A DNA stretch of 64,000 bases from assembly GCF_902729405.1 (NCBI RefSeq), contig NZ_LR746496.1, positions 806,001 to 870,000 of the forward strand, read 5' to 3'. Every line of letters starts with the position of its first letter. Positions within the stretch are counted from its first letter, which is position 1. The DNA comes from Acididesulfobacillus acetoxydans (GTDB lineage: Bacteria; Bacillota; Desulfitobacteriia; Desulfitobacteriales; Desulfitobacteriaceae). Below, piece by piece: positions 34,626 to 42,747 of the stretch. The notes beneath the pieces were generated by a model. That model saw nothing but the letters and a program-made list of their open reading frames with translations, searched no databases and was not told the origin of the DNA. The position numbers and the translations under genes are program-made.

Positions 34626-35549
34626 ATGTATCCGTTAAAATTTTTACCGGTTTACAAAGAACGTGTTTGGGGCGGCCACAATTTGGCGAGATTGTTAGGC
34701 CGTAAACTCCCGAAAGATAAAATAGGAGAGAGCTGGGATCTTTGCTGCCATCAAAACGGGATGAGCATTGTCGCCAATGGCCATTTAAGAGGCAAGACGC
34801 TGGCTGAGCTCATGGCCGAGTATAAAGAAGAGTTAATGGGTAAAGCTTATGATCCCGCCGGTTATTTTCCGCTCCTAATCAAAATAATTGATGCCAATAA
34901 CAAATTATCAGTTCAGGTTCACCCTGATGATGAATATGCCCACGAGGTAGAGGGTGAACCGGGCAAAGCAGAAGCCTGGTATGTCATCGAGGCGAAACCG
35001 GATGCTAAAATAGTTTATGGTTTAAAGGATGAGGTGTCCAGAGAGAATTTCAGGCAAGCGGTCAGAACCGGTGAGATCATGGCTTGCCTCAGGGAAGTAC
35101 CGGTCAAGCAGGGAGATATCATTTATATTCCCAGCGGCTTAATCCATGCCCTGCTGGCGGGTGTCCTGGTCTATGAGGTACAGCAAAATTCAGATACGAC
35201 CTACCGGGTTTACGATTACGGACGTCTGGACAAAGATGGCAAACTGAGAGAGCTGCATATAGAAAACGCGCTGGATGTGATTAATTTTAGCGGACAGGAA
35301 GATACCCATTTTGACAAAGACATGATTGATTCTCCTTATTTTCAAATGGAAAGAATCAGGATTGACAACGAACGGTCTGATAAATTAAACGATAGTTTTT
35401 TAATATACTGCATCATCGGCGGCAAGGGAGGAATTGCCTATCATGGGGGAATTGAAGCAATAAATAAAGGGGAGACGGTCCTCGTTCCTGCTTCTTTAAA
35501 GGAGGTTACCGTCAGAGGAAATTTAGAACTATTGAGGATTTGTATTTGA
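34626..35549 (+). CDS. manA: Mannose-6-phosphate isomerase, class I short form
   Basis: A 307-residue cupin-type isomerase that interconverts mannose-6-phosphate and fructose-6-phosphate. Zinc ligands are in LSVQVHPDDEYA and in KAEAWYVI; the second half has IPSGLIHALLAGVLVYEVQQ and DTTYRVYDYGR. Length fits the Firmicutes form. AGGGGGTGAG precedes the ATG. It ends the cluster and is followed by a hairpin at 35551-35588. Its presence suggests that a mannose-configured sugar phosphate enters this pathway. Confidence 0.88.
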   Translation: MYPLKFLPVYKERVWGGHNLARLLGRKLPKDKIGESWDLCCHQNGMSIVANGHLRGKTLAELMAEYKEELMGKAYDPAGYFPLLIKIIDANNKLSVQVHPDDEYAHEVEGEPGKAEAWYVIEAKPDAKIVYGLKDEVSRENFRQAVRTGEIMACLREVPVKQGDIIYIPSGLIHALLAGVLVYEVQQNSDTTYRVYDYGRLDKDGKLRELHIENALDVINFSGQEDTHFDKDMIDSPYFQMERIRIDNERSDKLNDSFLIYCIIGGKGGIAYHGGIEAINKGETVLVPASLKEVTVRGNLELLRICI

Positions 35550-35550
35550 C

Positions 35551-35588
35551 CCCACACGGAAAGTGCCTCAAACCCTTATCCGTGTGGG
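35551..35588 (+). terminator. Hairpin at the end of the glycyl-radical cluster
   Basis: CCCACACGGA (35551-35560) pairs with TCCGTGTGGG (35579-35588) directly after the manA stop. No T run, so termination is likely but not certain. Confidence 0.5.
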
Positions 35589-36004
35589 TATCTTGGCGAT
35601 CCGGCCAGGGTGTGTTCCTGCACGCCCCTGGCAAATCCGCCACTTCGAGGCAAAATTTCCGGGCCTCCTTTTGGATCGGTTTGACTGCACCAATGCCCAG
35701 ATGACGGAGCAGAGGAACTCCTGTAACGGGCTTATCGTCTGCAGCAGCTGGGTGCCCGGAATTATGACCGGATTCTCCGGGCAGCGAGGAGCATTGCGGA
35801 CTCCAATGGTTGAGAGGGTGAAGGCAGCGGAAGAACCTGCAAGGGTCTCTTGCGCTGCTTTTTACTTTTGGCTCATAATCCAGGCGGAAATATTTCATAT
35901 TAATTTTGTCATTGATCACACTGACAGGTTTGCTTTTGTTTGAATTGTAAAAAAACTAGCGAGAGTTTACCATTAAACTATAACCAAATAAGGAGGTAAG
36001 CCTA
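35589..36004. other. Intergenic region before the mannitol-type cluster
   Basis: About 415 bp. Overlapping open frames exist on both strands, but none has a ribosome binding site or recognisable family. The right end should hold the promoter for the mannitol-type operon (a weak TTGAAT and TAAACT lie around 35940-35990). Confidence 0.4.
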
Positions 36005-37453
36005 ATGGCAACAAACGTAAATGTCATGGACAGGAGCTTCAAGGGCAAAGCCGCGTTGCAGAAGTTCGGGGGATTCCTGGCCGGAATGGTTATCCCGAAC
36101 ATTGGTGCCTTCATCGCTTGGGGCTTGATTACAGCATTCTTTATCCCAACCGGTTGGCTTCCCAACGCTTACTTGGGCAAACTGGTCAGCCCGATGATTT
36201 CCTATCTGCTGCCGATTCTGATTGGGTATACAGGCGGCAAACTGGTGCACGATACCCGTGGAGGTGTGGTCGGGGCCATCGCTACCGCCGGAATCGTCGT
36301 TGGCGCCGACATTCCAATGTTTCTCGGCGCTATGATCATGGGGCCTCTCGGGGGCTGGCTGATCAAAAAATTCGACGAGATGGTTGATGGAAAAGTGCCG
36401 ACCGGCTTTGAGATGCTGGTTAACAACTTTTCGGCCGGGATTCTGGGGGCGCTGCTCGCCCTTCTCGCCTTCTCCGGCATCGAACCGGTGGTTCAGGGTT
36501 TCTCGATGGCGCTCGGAAACTTGGCGATTGCCGTCACGAACGCCCACTTGCTTCCTCTGATTGCGATCTTTATCGAACCCGGCAAGGTCTTATTCTTGAA
36601 TAACGCAATCAACCATGGTATTCTTGCCCCGCTCGGTATTGAACAAGTTAAACAAGCCGGAAAGTCCATCTTCTTTCTCCTGGAAACCGACCCTGGCCCG
36701 GGTCTGGGAATTCTTCTGGCCTACTGGGTTTACGGGAAAGGAACTGTTAAGCAGTCCGCACCCGGTGCGATCATCATTCAGTTCTTCGGCGGTATTCACG
36801 AAATATACTTCCCGTATATTCTGATGAAACCATTGCTTCTGCTCGCTGTCATCGGCGGCGGTATGGCTGCGGATTTCACCTTCGTCCTGACGAAGGCCGG
36901 ACTTGTCGCGACGCCTTCGCCGGGAAGTATTTTCGCAGAAATGGCGATGACACCAAAAGGCGGGTTTGTCCCGGTGCTTCTGGGAATTGCGGTTGGTGCC
37001 GCCGTATCCTTCCTTATCGGTTCTGTGATCCTTAAAAGGGATAAGACCGAAGGCGATGCGGGTTCCCTCGACGCGGCCAACGAAATGATGTCGATGATGA
37101 AGGCCCAGAGCAAAGGGCAAAACGTCAGCCCGCGAGCGGCAGCAGACCCAAGTGCCAAAAGTGTAAGCGAACTGCCTCGTCTGATTGTTTTCGCCTGTGA
37201 GGCTGGGATGGGCTCCTCTGCGATGGGAGAATCTATCCTTAAGAAACAGCTTAAGGACGCAGGCCTCAACATTCAAGTGAAGCACACGCCGGTGAACCAG
37301 ATCCCGCCGGAGGCGGAAGTGGTTTTCACCCAGGAAAGTCTTGCGGCGCGTGCAGCCCAGGTTGCGCGTGCAGCGGAAATCGTTCCGATTAAGAATTTCC
37401 TGGATAAGACGGCTTATGAGACCTTCGTAAACGAATTAAGAAACAGGTCGTGA
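36005..37453 (+). CDS. mtlA: PTS mannitol-type EIICB
   Basis: A 482-residue membrane transporter with the EIIC domain at about 15-345 and an EIIB domain at about 390-480. Signatures are [33 protein letters not shown] and the mannitol-permease motif [13 protein letters not shown]. The phosphorylated cysteine is in [18 protein letters not shown] is separate (39518), as in many Firmicutes. It imports a hexitol, probably mannitol, as its 1-phosphate. AAGGAGG precedes the ATG. It opens a tightly packed cluster whose dehydrogenase is not MtlD. Confidence 0.9.
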   Translation: MATNVNVMDRSFKGKAALQKFGGFLAGMVIPNIGAFIAWGLITAFFIPTGWLPNAYLGKLVSPMISYLLPILIGYTGGKLVHDTRGGVVGAIATAGIVVGADIPMFLGAMIMGPLGGWLIKKFDEMVDGKVPTGFEMLVNNFSAGILGALLALLAFSGIEPVVQGFSMALGNLAIAVTNAHLLPLIAIFIEPGKVLFLNNAINHGILAPLGIEQVKQAGKSIFFLLETDPGPGLGILLAYWVYGKGTVKQSAPGAIIIQFFGGIHEIYFPYILMKPLLLLAVIGGGMAADFTFVLTKAGLVATPSPGSIFAEMAMTPKGGFVPVLLGIAVGAAVSFLIGSVILKRDKTEGDAGSLDAANEMMSMMKAQSKGQNVSPRAAADPSAKSVSELPRLIVFACEAGMGSSAMGESILKKQLKDAGLNIQVKHTPVNQIPPEAEVVFTQESLAARAAQVARAAEIVPIKNFLDKTAYETFVNELRNRS

Positions 37454-37460
37454 TGCCATT

Positions 37461-39521
37461 GTGGAACTGACTGTCCGGCAGAAGTTCATTCTCCATAATT
37501 TAATAGAGAAAGGCCCTTTGACCTTAAAGGGCCTTTCACAACAGATCGATGTCAGCGAGAGGACAATTCTGCGGGAGACATCTGCCCTGAATGAATGGCT
37601 GAAGCCATACAAGCTGCGGATTTCCGACAGCGCCGGCTTGCTCCGACTGAACGGGCAGAAAAAAGAGCTGGACGCGATCCGGGAACGCCAGCAGGAAATT
37701 CCGCTCCTTTGGATGTTGAATCAGGAGCAGAGGCAAGCGCTGATCACGGCTCAGCTGCTGCTGGCGGACGAGCCGATCAAATCCGCTTATTTCAGCCACC
37801 AGTTCAACGTCGTTGAAGCCACTATTGTGTTCTATCTGGACAAAATTGAAACGTGGTTAAAAAATAAGGGTCTGGTCTTAATTCGCAAGAGGGGGTACGG
37901 CCTGGAAGTGGAAGGGTCTGACTGGCACAAGAGGAACGCCTTTGTCGACCTTGTTTACAGCTACCAGCCGATGAGCGAACTCTTAAGCTTCCTCTACGAA
38001 GACGTCCAAGACTATCCTCTCCTCGCCTTCTTCAAGGTTACCTTCGGGGAAGACATGCTGCAGGCGGTCAAGGGCCTGATGGAAAAGCTCAACCGGCAGG
38101 GCCTGTTTCCGAACGACATCCGCTTTTTTGGCGCCTTCATGCACATCCTGATCTCGATCAAGAGGACGGATTCCCACGCGCCCATCCGTCTTCCGGAGGA
38201 GGCCGTGCGGGATATCCTGACCTCGGCGGAATTTGATTTCATGACAGACATCCGGGCAGTCCTGGAGGAGCAGGGAATCAAATTTCCGGAAAGTGAGCTA
38301 GCCTATCTGGCCGTTCATCTCAAGGGAGATAAGACATTTTCCGAAGGAACTCCCGGGACGAAGGAGCTAGGGTTTGACCTGGAGGATTTGGTCCGGGAAG
38401 CCGTTTACATCGTGGAGAAAAAGCTGAGCCTGCCGATTAATGTCGATCAACAGCTGCTGACGGGGCTCGTCCAGCACATCGATCCGGCGCTTTACCGCCT
38501 GAGCAGGGGCCTGGAAGTAAGAAATCCGATCATCGATGACATCAAGCAGTATTACCCAAATCTCTACCAGGCGGTAGAGCAGGCTTGCAAACTGGTGTTC
38601 TCGAAATACAACCTGGTCATACCCGAAAGTGAAGTGGGGTATGTCACTATGCACATCGGAGCGGCAATCGAAAGACAACACGGGGCCGAAAACAAGCTCA
38701 GCGCTTTGATCATCTGCCCGAACGGCTTGAGTACAGCGAAGATGCTGAGCAGCAAACTGACAAGAAACTTTCCGGAGATCGACCGGATCGAGGTTTGCTC
38801 CCTGCGGGAGATGAACGAAAAGCTCAAGGCAGGGTATGATATGGTGCTGTCCACAGTCAGCCTGGACAAGAAAACGGACGAGGATGTCGCCGTGGTTTCC
38901 CCTTTCCTTTCCCAAGACGATCTGGAAGCGGTAAACAGCCTGATCCGGAGAAGAAAGAAGAAGAACCGCTGGAGGGAAAGTTTAGGCTTGCCGGCCGGAG
39001 AAGAGCGATCGGAAAGGGAAGAAGATCTGAATCTTACCAATGAGCTTTTGCAAAACGTCCAGCTCAAGCTGCTGGATGCGGAAAGCTATCCGGAAGTGAT
39101 TGATAAGATCGTACGCGAAATATGCCGTGAGGATGCCGCCGGAATTATTGAAGCATCCAAGGAGGAAGTGCTAAAGACTCTTATCAGCAAAAGAGAAGAA
39201 AAAGGAAATGTGATCATTCCGGGGAGCCACATGGCTCTTCTCCATGTGCGGAGCGATGAGATCAAAGGGCCTTTCATCGCCGCCTACAGGCTTAAGAAGT
39301 TTATTGAAATGAAAAGCCTCGGCTTCGCCCTGGAAAAGGTCGATACGTTTTTTATTATGTTGGCGCGGAAATCGGAGAGCAACTATCTCCTGGAGCAGCT
39401 GGGGAAAATCAGCGTTGCTCTTGTCGAAAACCGGGAGTTTTGCGAAAGCCTGAGAATCGGCGACCGACAGGATATTCGGAAGGCGCTAATCGAAATACTC
39501 AACCGGGAGGCAGAACAATGA
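37461..39521 (+). CDS. mtlR: Mannitol operon activator, MtlR type
   Basis: A 686-residue PRD regulator starting at a GTG 7 nt after mtlA. The N-terminal helix-turn-helix is LKGLSQQIDVSERTILRETS. PRD histidines are in AFMHILISI, LAVHLKGD, LVQHIDPA and VTMHIGAA. An EIIB-like domain near 415-505 has CPNGLSTAKML, with an asparagine after CP rather than the usual small residue. The C-terminal EIIA-like domain has SHMALLHVRSDE, keeping one histidine. It senses PTS phosphorylation state and activates the hexitol genes. It resembles the regulator at 21892 in layout, but the two sequences are not close copies. Confidence 0.88.
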   Translation: MELTVRQKFILHNLIEKGPLTLKGLSQQIDVSERTILRETSALNEWLKPYKLRISDSAGLLRLNGQKKELDAIRERQQEIPLLWMLNQEQRQALITAQLLLADEPIKSAYFSHQFNVVEATIVFYLDKIETWLKNKGLVLIRKRGYGLEVEGSDWHKRNAFVDLVYSYQPMSELLSFLYEDVQDYPLLAFFKVTFGEDMLQAVKGLMEKLNRQGLFPNDIRFFGAFMHILISIKRTDSHAPIRLPEEAVRDILTSAEFDFMTDIRAVLEEQGIKFPESELAYLAVHLKGDKTFSEGTPGTKELGFDLEDLVREAVYIVEKKLSLPINVDQQLLTGLVQHIDPALYRLSRGLEVRNPIIDDIKQYYPNLYQAVEQACKLVFSKYNLVIPESEVGYVTMHIGAAIERQHGAENKLSALIICPNGLSTAKMLSSKLTRNFPEIDRIEVCSLREMNEKLKAGYDMVLSTVSLDKKTDEDVAVVSPFLSQDDLEAVNSLIRRRKKKNRWRESLGLPAGEERSEREEDLNLTNELLQNVQLKLLDAESYPEVIDKIVREICREDAAGIIEASKEEVLKTLISKREEKGNVIIPGSHMALLHVRSDEIKGPFIAAYRLKKFIEMKSLGFALEKVDTFFIMLARKSESNYLLEQLGKISVALVENREFCESLRIGDRQDIRKALIEILNREAEQ

Positions 39522-39964
39522 ATCGGACAATTTTGAACGAAAACAATGTGGTACTCAATGTTGCGAAAGAGACGAAACGTGAAGCGATTGCCCGGGTGGG
39601 AAGGCTCCTCGTGCAGAACGGCTATGTCGGAGAGAAATATATCGAAGGGATGCAGAAGAGGGAAGAAAGCCTGAGCACGTATGTGGGAAACGGGGTGGCC
39701 ATACCCCACGGCATGCCCGAATATATGCGGTATATCCGCAAGTCCGGTCTGGTCGTATTTCAGTATCCGGAGGGAATCGATTTTGGCGACGGCAACCGGG
39801 CTTATCTGTTAATCGGAATCGCCGGCAAGGATGATGAACACATAGAGATCCTAGCCGGAATCGCTCTGGTCTGCCAAGAGGAAGAGAATGTGCTGAAACT
39901 CCGGCAGGCAGCTTCCAAAGAGGAAATCATCGAGATCCTGACGGACGGTGAGCAGGATGATTAA
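39518..39964 (+). CDS. mtlF: PTS mannitol-type EIIA
   Basis: A 148-residue EIIA-2 protein from the ATG at 39518, which overlaps the mtlR stop (ATGA), with GGAGG 8 nt upstream. The active histidine lies in VGNGVAIPHGMPEYM. It phosphorylates the EIIB domain of MtlA. Overlap with neighbours on both sides indicates translational coupling in one operon. Confidence 0.9.
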   Translation: MNRTILNENNVVLNVAKETKREAIARVGRLLVQNGYVGEKYIEGMQKREESLSTYVGNGVAIPHGMPEYMRYIRKSGLVVFQYPEGIDFGDGNRAYLLIGIAGKDDEHIEILAGIALVCQEEENVLKLRQAASKEEIIEILTDGEQDD

Positions 39965-40886
39965 GACGGTGACACTGAATCCCGCCGTCGACAAGACGGT
40001 TGAAATCGACAACTTTGCCGTGGGGACGGTCAACCGGATTTCCACGCTGCGTCTGGATGCAGGCGGCAAGGGCATCAATGTGGCCAAAGTGCTGAAGGTA
40101 CTGGGGGCGGAGTGCAAAGCGACCGGAATTCTGGCCGGACACAACGGGCGTTTCATACAAGAGCAAATGGATGGGTGGGAGATCGAGAACGATTTTGTTT
40201 TTATCCCTGGAGAGACGAGGACGAACCTTAAAGTGGTAGATCCGGTCAGCCGCTCTTACACGGATATCAATGAGCCGGGCGGGGAGGTTTCCGCCGCCGA
40301 ATTGGATCGTTTGGAAGAAAAGATCTTTTCCGATCTCGAGCGCGCTGGAATTTTGATCTTGTCCGGGAGCGTTCCGGCCGGAGTGGGTCCGGATATTTAT
40401 GCCAAGTGGATCCGGCGGGCGGAGCGAGCAGGAGTGAAAACGATTCTTGATGCGGACGGGAAGCTGCTGCGGGAAGGAATTAAGGCGCGGCCCGCTCTGA
40501 TCAAACCGAACATTCATGAACTGGAGGCCCTGCTCGAGCGAAAACTCCCCGGTCCGGAGGCGGCTGCCGAAGCGGCGCGGGAGCTCTTGGCCGCCGGAAT
40601 GGGTATGGCGGTCGTCTCTATGGGCGCTCAGGGGGCAGTTTTCGTGCGCAAGGAAGAGGCTTACTACGGCGAGGCTTTTCCCGTAGAGGCGAAGAGCACC
40701 GTGGGCGCGGGTGACGCGATGGTAGCCGCTTTGGCTTATGCTCTGGCAGAGGGTTATTCTTTGGCGGAGACAGTCCGCCTGGCTGTGGCAACGAGCGCGG
40801 CCCAAATGATGACTCCGGGGACTCAGCCGCCGGAGGAGGATATGGTGCGAACGTTGGAGAAACGGGTCTCTTACCGCCCAATTTGA
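39957..40886 (+). CDS. 1-Phosphofructokinase-like PfkB kinase
   Basis: A 309-residue ribokinase-fold kinase. It starts at the ATG at 39957, overlapping mtlF by 8 bp. It has VTLNPAVDKTVEIDNF, LDAGGKGINVAKVLKVLG, ILSGSVPAGVGPDIY and the catalytic STVGAGDAMVAALAYA. It most resembles FruK/LacC enzymes that phosphorylate fructose-1-phosphate to fructose-1,6-bisphosphate. Its place inside a mannitol-type PTS operon that lacks mtlD suggests that the pathway passes through fructose-1-phosphate. It is a paralogue of the gene at 33626. Confidence 0.85.
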   Translation: MIKTVTLNPAVDKTVEIDNFAVGTVNRISTLRLDAGGKGINVAKVLKVLGAECKATGILAGHNGRFIQEQMDGWEIENDFVFIPGETRTNLKVVDPVSRSYTDINEPGGEVSAAELDRLEEKIFSDLERAGILILSGSVPAGVGPDIYAKWIRRAERAGVKTILDADGKLLREGIKARPALIKPNIHELEALLERKLPGPEAAAEAARELLAAGMGMAVVSMGAQGAVFVRKEEAYYGEAFPVEAKSTVGAGDAMVAALAYALAEGYSLAETVRLAVATSAAQMMTPGTQPPEEDMVRTLEKRVSYRPI

Positions 40887-40989
40887 GGTTTTGCAGGCAC
40901 AAATCGTCTGCGGTTGGAAAAACGCCTGCCTTGTACCAGCAGTCGCTAGAATCATTTGACAGACACTAGAATAATTTGGAGGAAAGATC

Positions 40990-42246
40990 ATGAAAACAAA
41001 AGCAGTTCGTCTATACGGTGCCAACGACTTGAGAATGGAAGAGTTTGAGCTCCCAGAAATTGAGGAGGATGAGATCCTGGTCGAGATCATTTCCGACTCT
41101 GTCTGTATGTCCACGTACAAAGCGGCTATTCTCGGAAAAGGGCACAAACGCGTGCCTCAGGATGTCGACCGGAACCCAATCATCGTCGGCCACGAATTCT
41201 CCGGCAACATTGTCAAGGTCGGGGCGAAACTTCAAGATAAATTTCAGGCGGGAAACAAGTTTGCTCTCCAGCCGGCTCTGAACTACAAAGGAACGATGTG
41301 GTCGCCGGGATACTCTTACAAGTATTTTGGCGGAGACGCCACCTACAACATCATTCCGAAAGAGGTCATGGAGATCAACTGTCTCCTGGACTACCGCGGA
41401 GACACCTACTACGAGGCTTCTTTGGCCGAACCGATGTCCTGCATCATCGGGGCCTTCCACGCCAGCTACCACACGCACATGGGCAGTTACGAGCACCGCA
41501 TGGGAATTGTCGAAGGAGGAAAAATGGCCCTGCTGGCGGCAGCCGGACCGATGGGCCTGGGTGCGGTCGACTACGCCTTGCACTGTGATCGCCGGCCGGG
41601 GTTCCTGGTCGTGACGGATATCGACGAGGAGCGGATCGGGCGGGCCAAGCAGATATTCACTCAGGAAGAAGCGCGCAAGTGCGGGGTGGAATTGCACTTT
41701 GTCAATACCAAGGATTTGCCTGATGTGCCCGGATATCTGAAAGAGCTGACCGGAGGCAGTGGTTACGATGACGTGTTGGCCTTCACTCCGGTTAAGCCGG
41801 TGGTCGAACTGGCCGACAAAATCCTGGGACGCGACGGCTGTCTCAACTTCTTCGCCGGACCGACAGACAACCAGTTTTCGGCGGAGATCAATTTCTACAA
41901 TGTCCACTATTCTTCCACCCATGTGATGGGCACCACCGGGGGAAACACAGATGATATGATTGAGTCCTTGAAAATGACGCAAAAAGGACTGATCAACCCG
42001 GCGGTGATGGTGACGCATATCGGTGGTCTGGACGCTGCAGCGGAAACCGTTCTGAACCTGCCTCATATTCCCGGGGGGAAGAAGCTTATCTATACTCACA
42101 TTAACATGGAGCTTACAGCCCTCGACGAACTGGCGGAGAAAGGCGAACGGGACCCACGTTTTGCCAGGCTGGCGGAAATCGTCGGTCAGAGTAAAGGACT
42201 GTGGTGTGACGAAGCGGAAAAGTACTTGTTGGAGAACTGGAAATAG
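40990..42246 (+). CDS. Zinc-dependent dehydrogenase, L-sorbose-1-phosphate reductase (SorE)-like
   Basis: A 418-residue medium-chain dehydrogenase. It shows CMSTYKAAILGKGHKR and the zinc-site IIVGHEFSGNIVKVG, then the nucleotide-binding MALLAAAGPMGLGAVDYAL with VVTDIDEERIGRAKQIF. The C-terminus HVMGTTGGNTDDM matches sugar-phosphate dehydrogenases of SorE type. SorE reduces the keto group next to the phosphorylated carbon of L-sorbose-1-phosphate. The same chemistry in reverse on mannitol-1-phosphate would give fructose-1-phosphate, the substrate of the upstream kinase. TGGAGG precedes the ATG. The specific substrate is inferred. Confidence 0.78.
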   Translation: MKTKAVRLYGANDLRMEEFELPEIEEDEILVEIISDSVCMSTYKAAILGKGHKRVPQDVDRNPIIVGHEFSGNIVKVGAKLQDKFQAGNKFALQPALNYKGTMWSPGYSYKYFGGDATYNIIPKEVMEINCLLDYRGDTYYEASLAEPMSCIIGAFHASYHTHMGSYEHRMGIVEGGKMALLAAAGPMGLGAVDYALHCDRRPGFLVVTDIDEERIGRAKQIFTQEEARKCGVELHFVNTKDLPDVPGYLKELTGGSGYDDVLAFTPVKPVVELADKILGRDGCLNFFAGPTDNQFSAEINFYNVHYSSTHVMGTTGGNTDDMIESLKMTQKGLINPAVMVTHIGGLDAAAETVLNLPHIPGGKKLIYTHINMELTALDELAEKGERDPRFARLAEIVGQSKGLWCDEAEKYLLENWK

Positions 42247-42258
42247 GAGAAGAAGAGA

Positions 42259-42534
42259 ATGCGTACGGAGACCGTGACCATCCTCAACGAAACAGGTCTG
42301 CATGCCCGGCCGGCCTCACTTTTCGTCCAGACGGCATCCCGGTTTAAGGCTGAGGTTAGCCTGGAAAAAAGCGGCAAGAGAGTTACCGCCAAATCCATCC
42401 TCGGAGTGCTTTCTCTCGGCGTGACACAGGGCGACCAGGTTGTTCTGACGTGTGTTGGTCCGGATGAAGAAGAGGCACTTGGCCAACTGGTTGAACTTGT
42501 GCACTCGAAGTTTGGAGAAAAAAGCGAAGCTTAG
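42259..42534 (+). CDS. HPr-family phosphocarrier protein, second copy
   Basis: A 91-residue HPr with the active His in NETGLHARPASLFVQTA and the regulatory serine in AKSILGVLSLG. It starts 12 nt after the dehydrogenase, in the same operon, and is followed by a terminator. Clearly different from the HPr at 26037, so the two PTS clusters each carry their own phosphocarrier. No second Enzyme I is seen, so it must use the one at 26312 or one elsewhere. Confidence 0.9.
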   Translation: MRTETVTILNETGLHARPASLFVQTASRFKAEVSLEKSGKRVTAKSILGVLSLGVTQGDQVVLTCVGPDEEEALGQLVELVHSKFGEKSEA

Positions 42535-42547
42535 ACTGGCGTTTCTG

Positions 42548-42583
42548 AAGCCCCCGGCACTGAAAACGGTGCGCGGGGGCTTT
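42548..42583 (+). terminator. Terminator of the mannitol-type operon
   Basis: AAGCCCCCG pairs with CGGGGGCTT after an inner GCAC/GTGC stem; a short TTTG follows. It begins 14 nt after the HPr stop. Confidence 0.7.
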
Positions 42584-42612
42584 GCCGTTCCTACCGTCTT
42601 CCGGATCCGGGT

Positions 42613-42747
42613 ACGCACTGGCACGTCGATGAGACACGCTGGATGCTCATCGCTGAGAAAGGAGGGAAGCAGGGGTATTGCCGGTGGCTCTGGGCTTTCG
42701 TATCAGAGCGGGCCACCGTGTTCGTCCTGGATCCCCACCGTGCCTAA
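42613..42747 (+). pseudogene. IS66-family transposase remnant
   Basis: A 44-codon plus-strand frame reads HWHVDETRWMLIAEKGGKQG, then [20 protein letters not shown]. This is the segment around the first catalytic aspartate of IS66 transposases (HxDETxW, then YLWxF and YxLDPSR). No start codon and no further catalytic residues remain. Its last bases overlap the stop codon of the sigma-54 activator on the other strand. Confidence 0.65.

Noticed and set aside
35512-35943. Overlapping open frames on both strands between manA and mtlA
   Set aside because: No ribosome binding site or recognisable motif on either strand; left as intergenic.
39927-41147. Long minus-strand open frame opposite the PfkB kinase
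   Set aside because: Antisense shadow of a gene with a clear GAGDAM catalytic motif; no ribosome binding site.
41011-42303. Long minus-strand open frame opposite the SorE-like dehydrogenase
   Set aside because: It lies entirely antisense to a well-supported gene, is rich in His/Arg/Gln as expected of a shadow frame, and has no family character.
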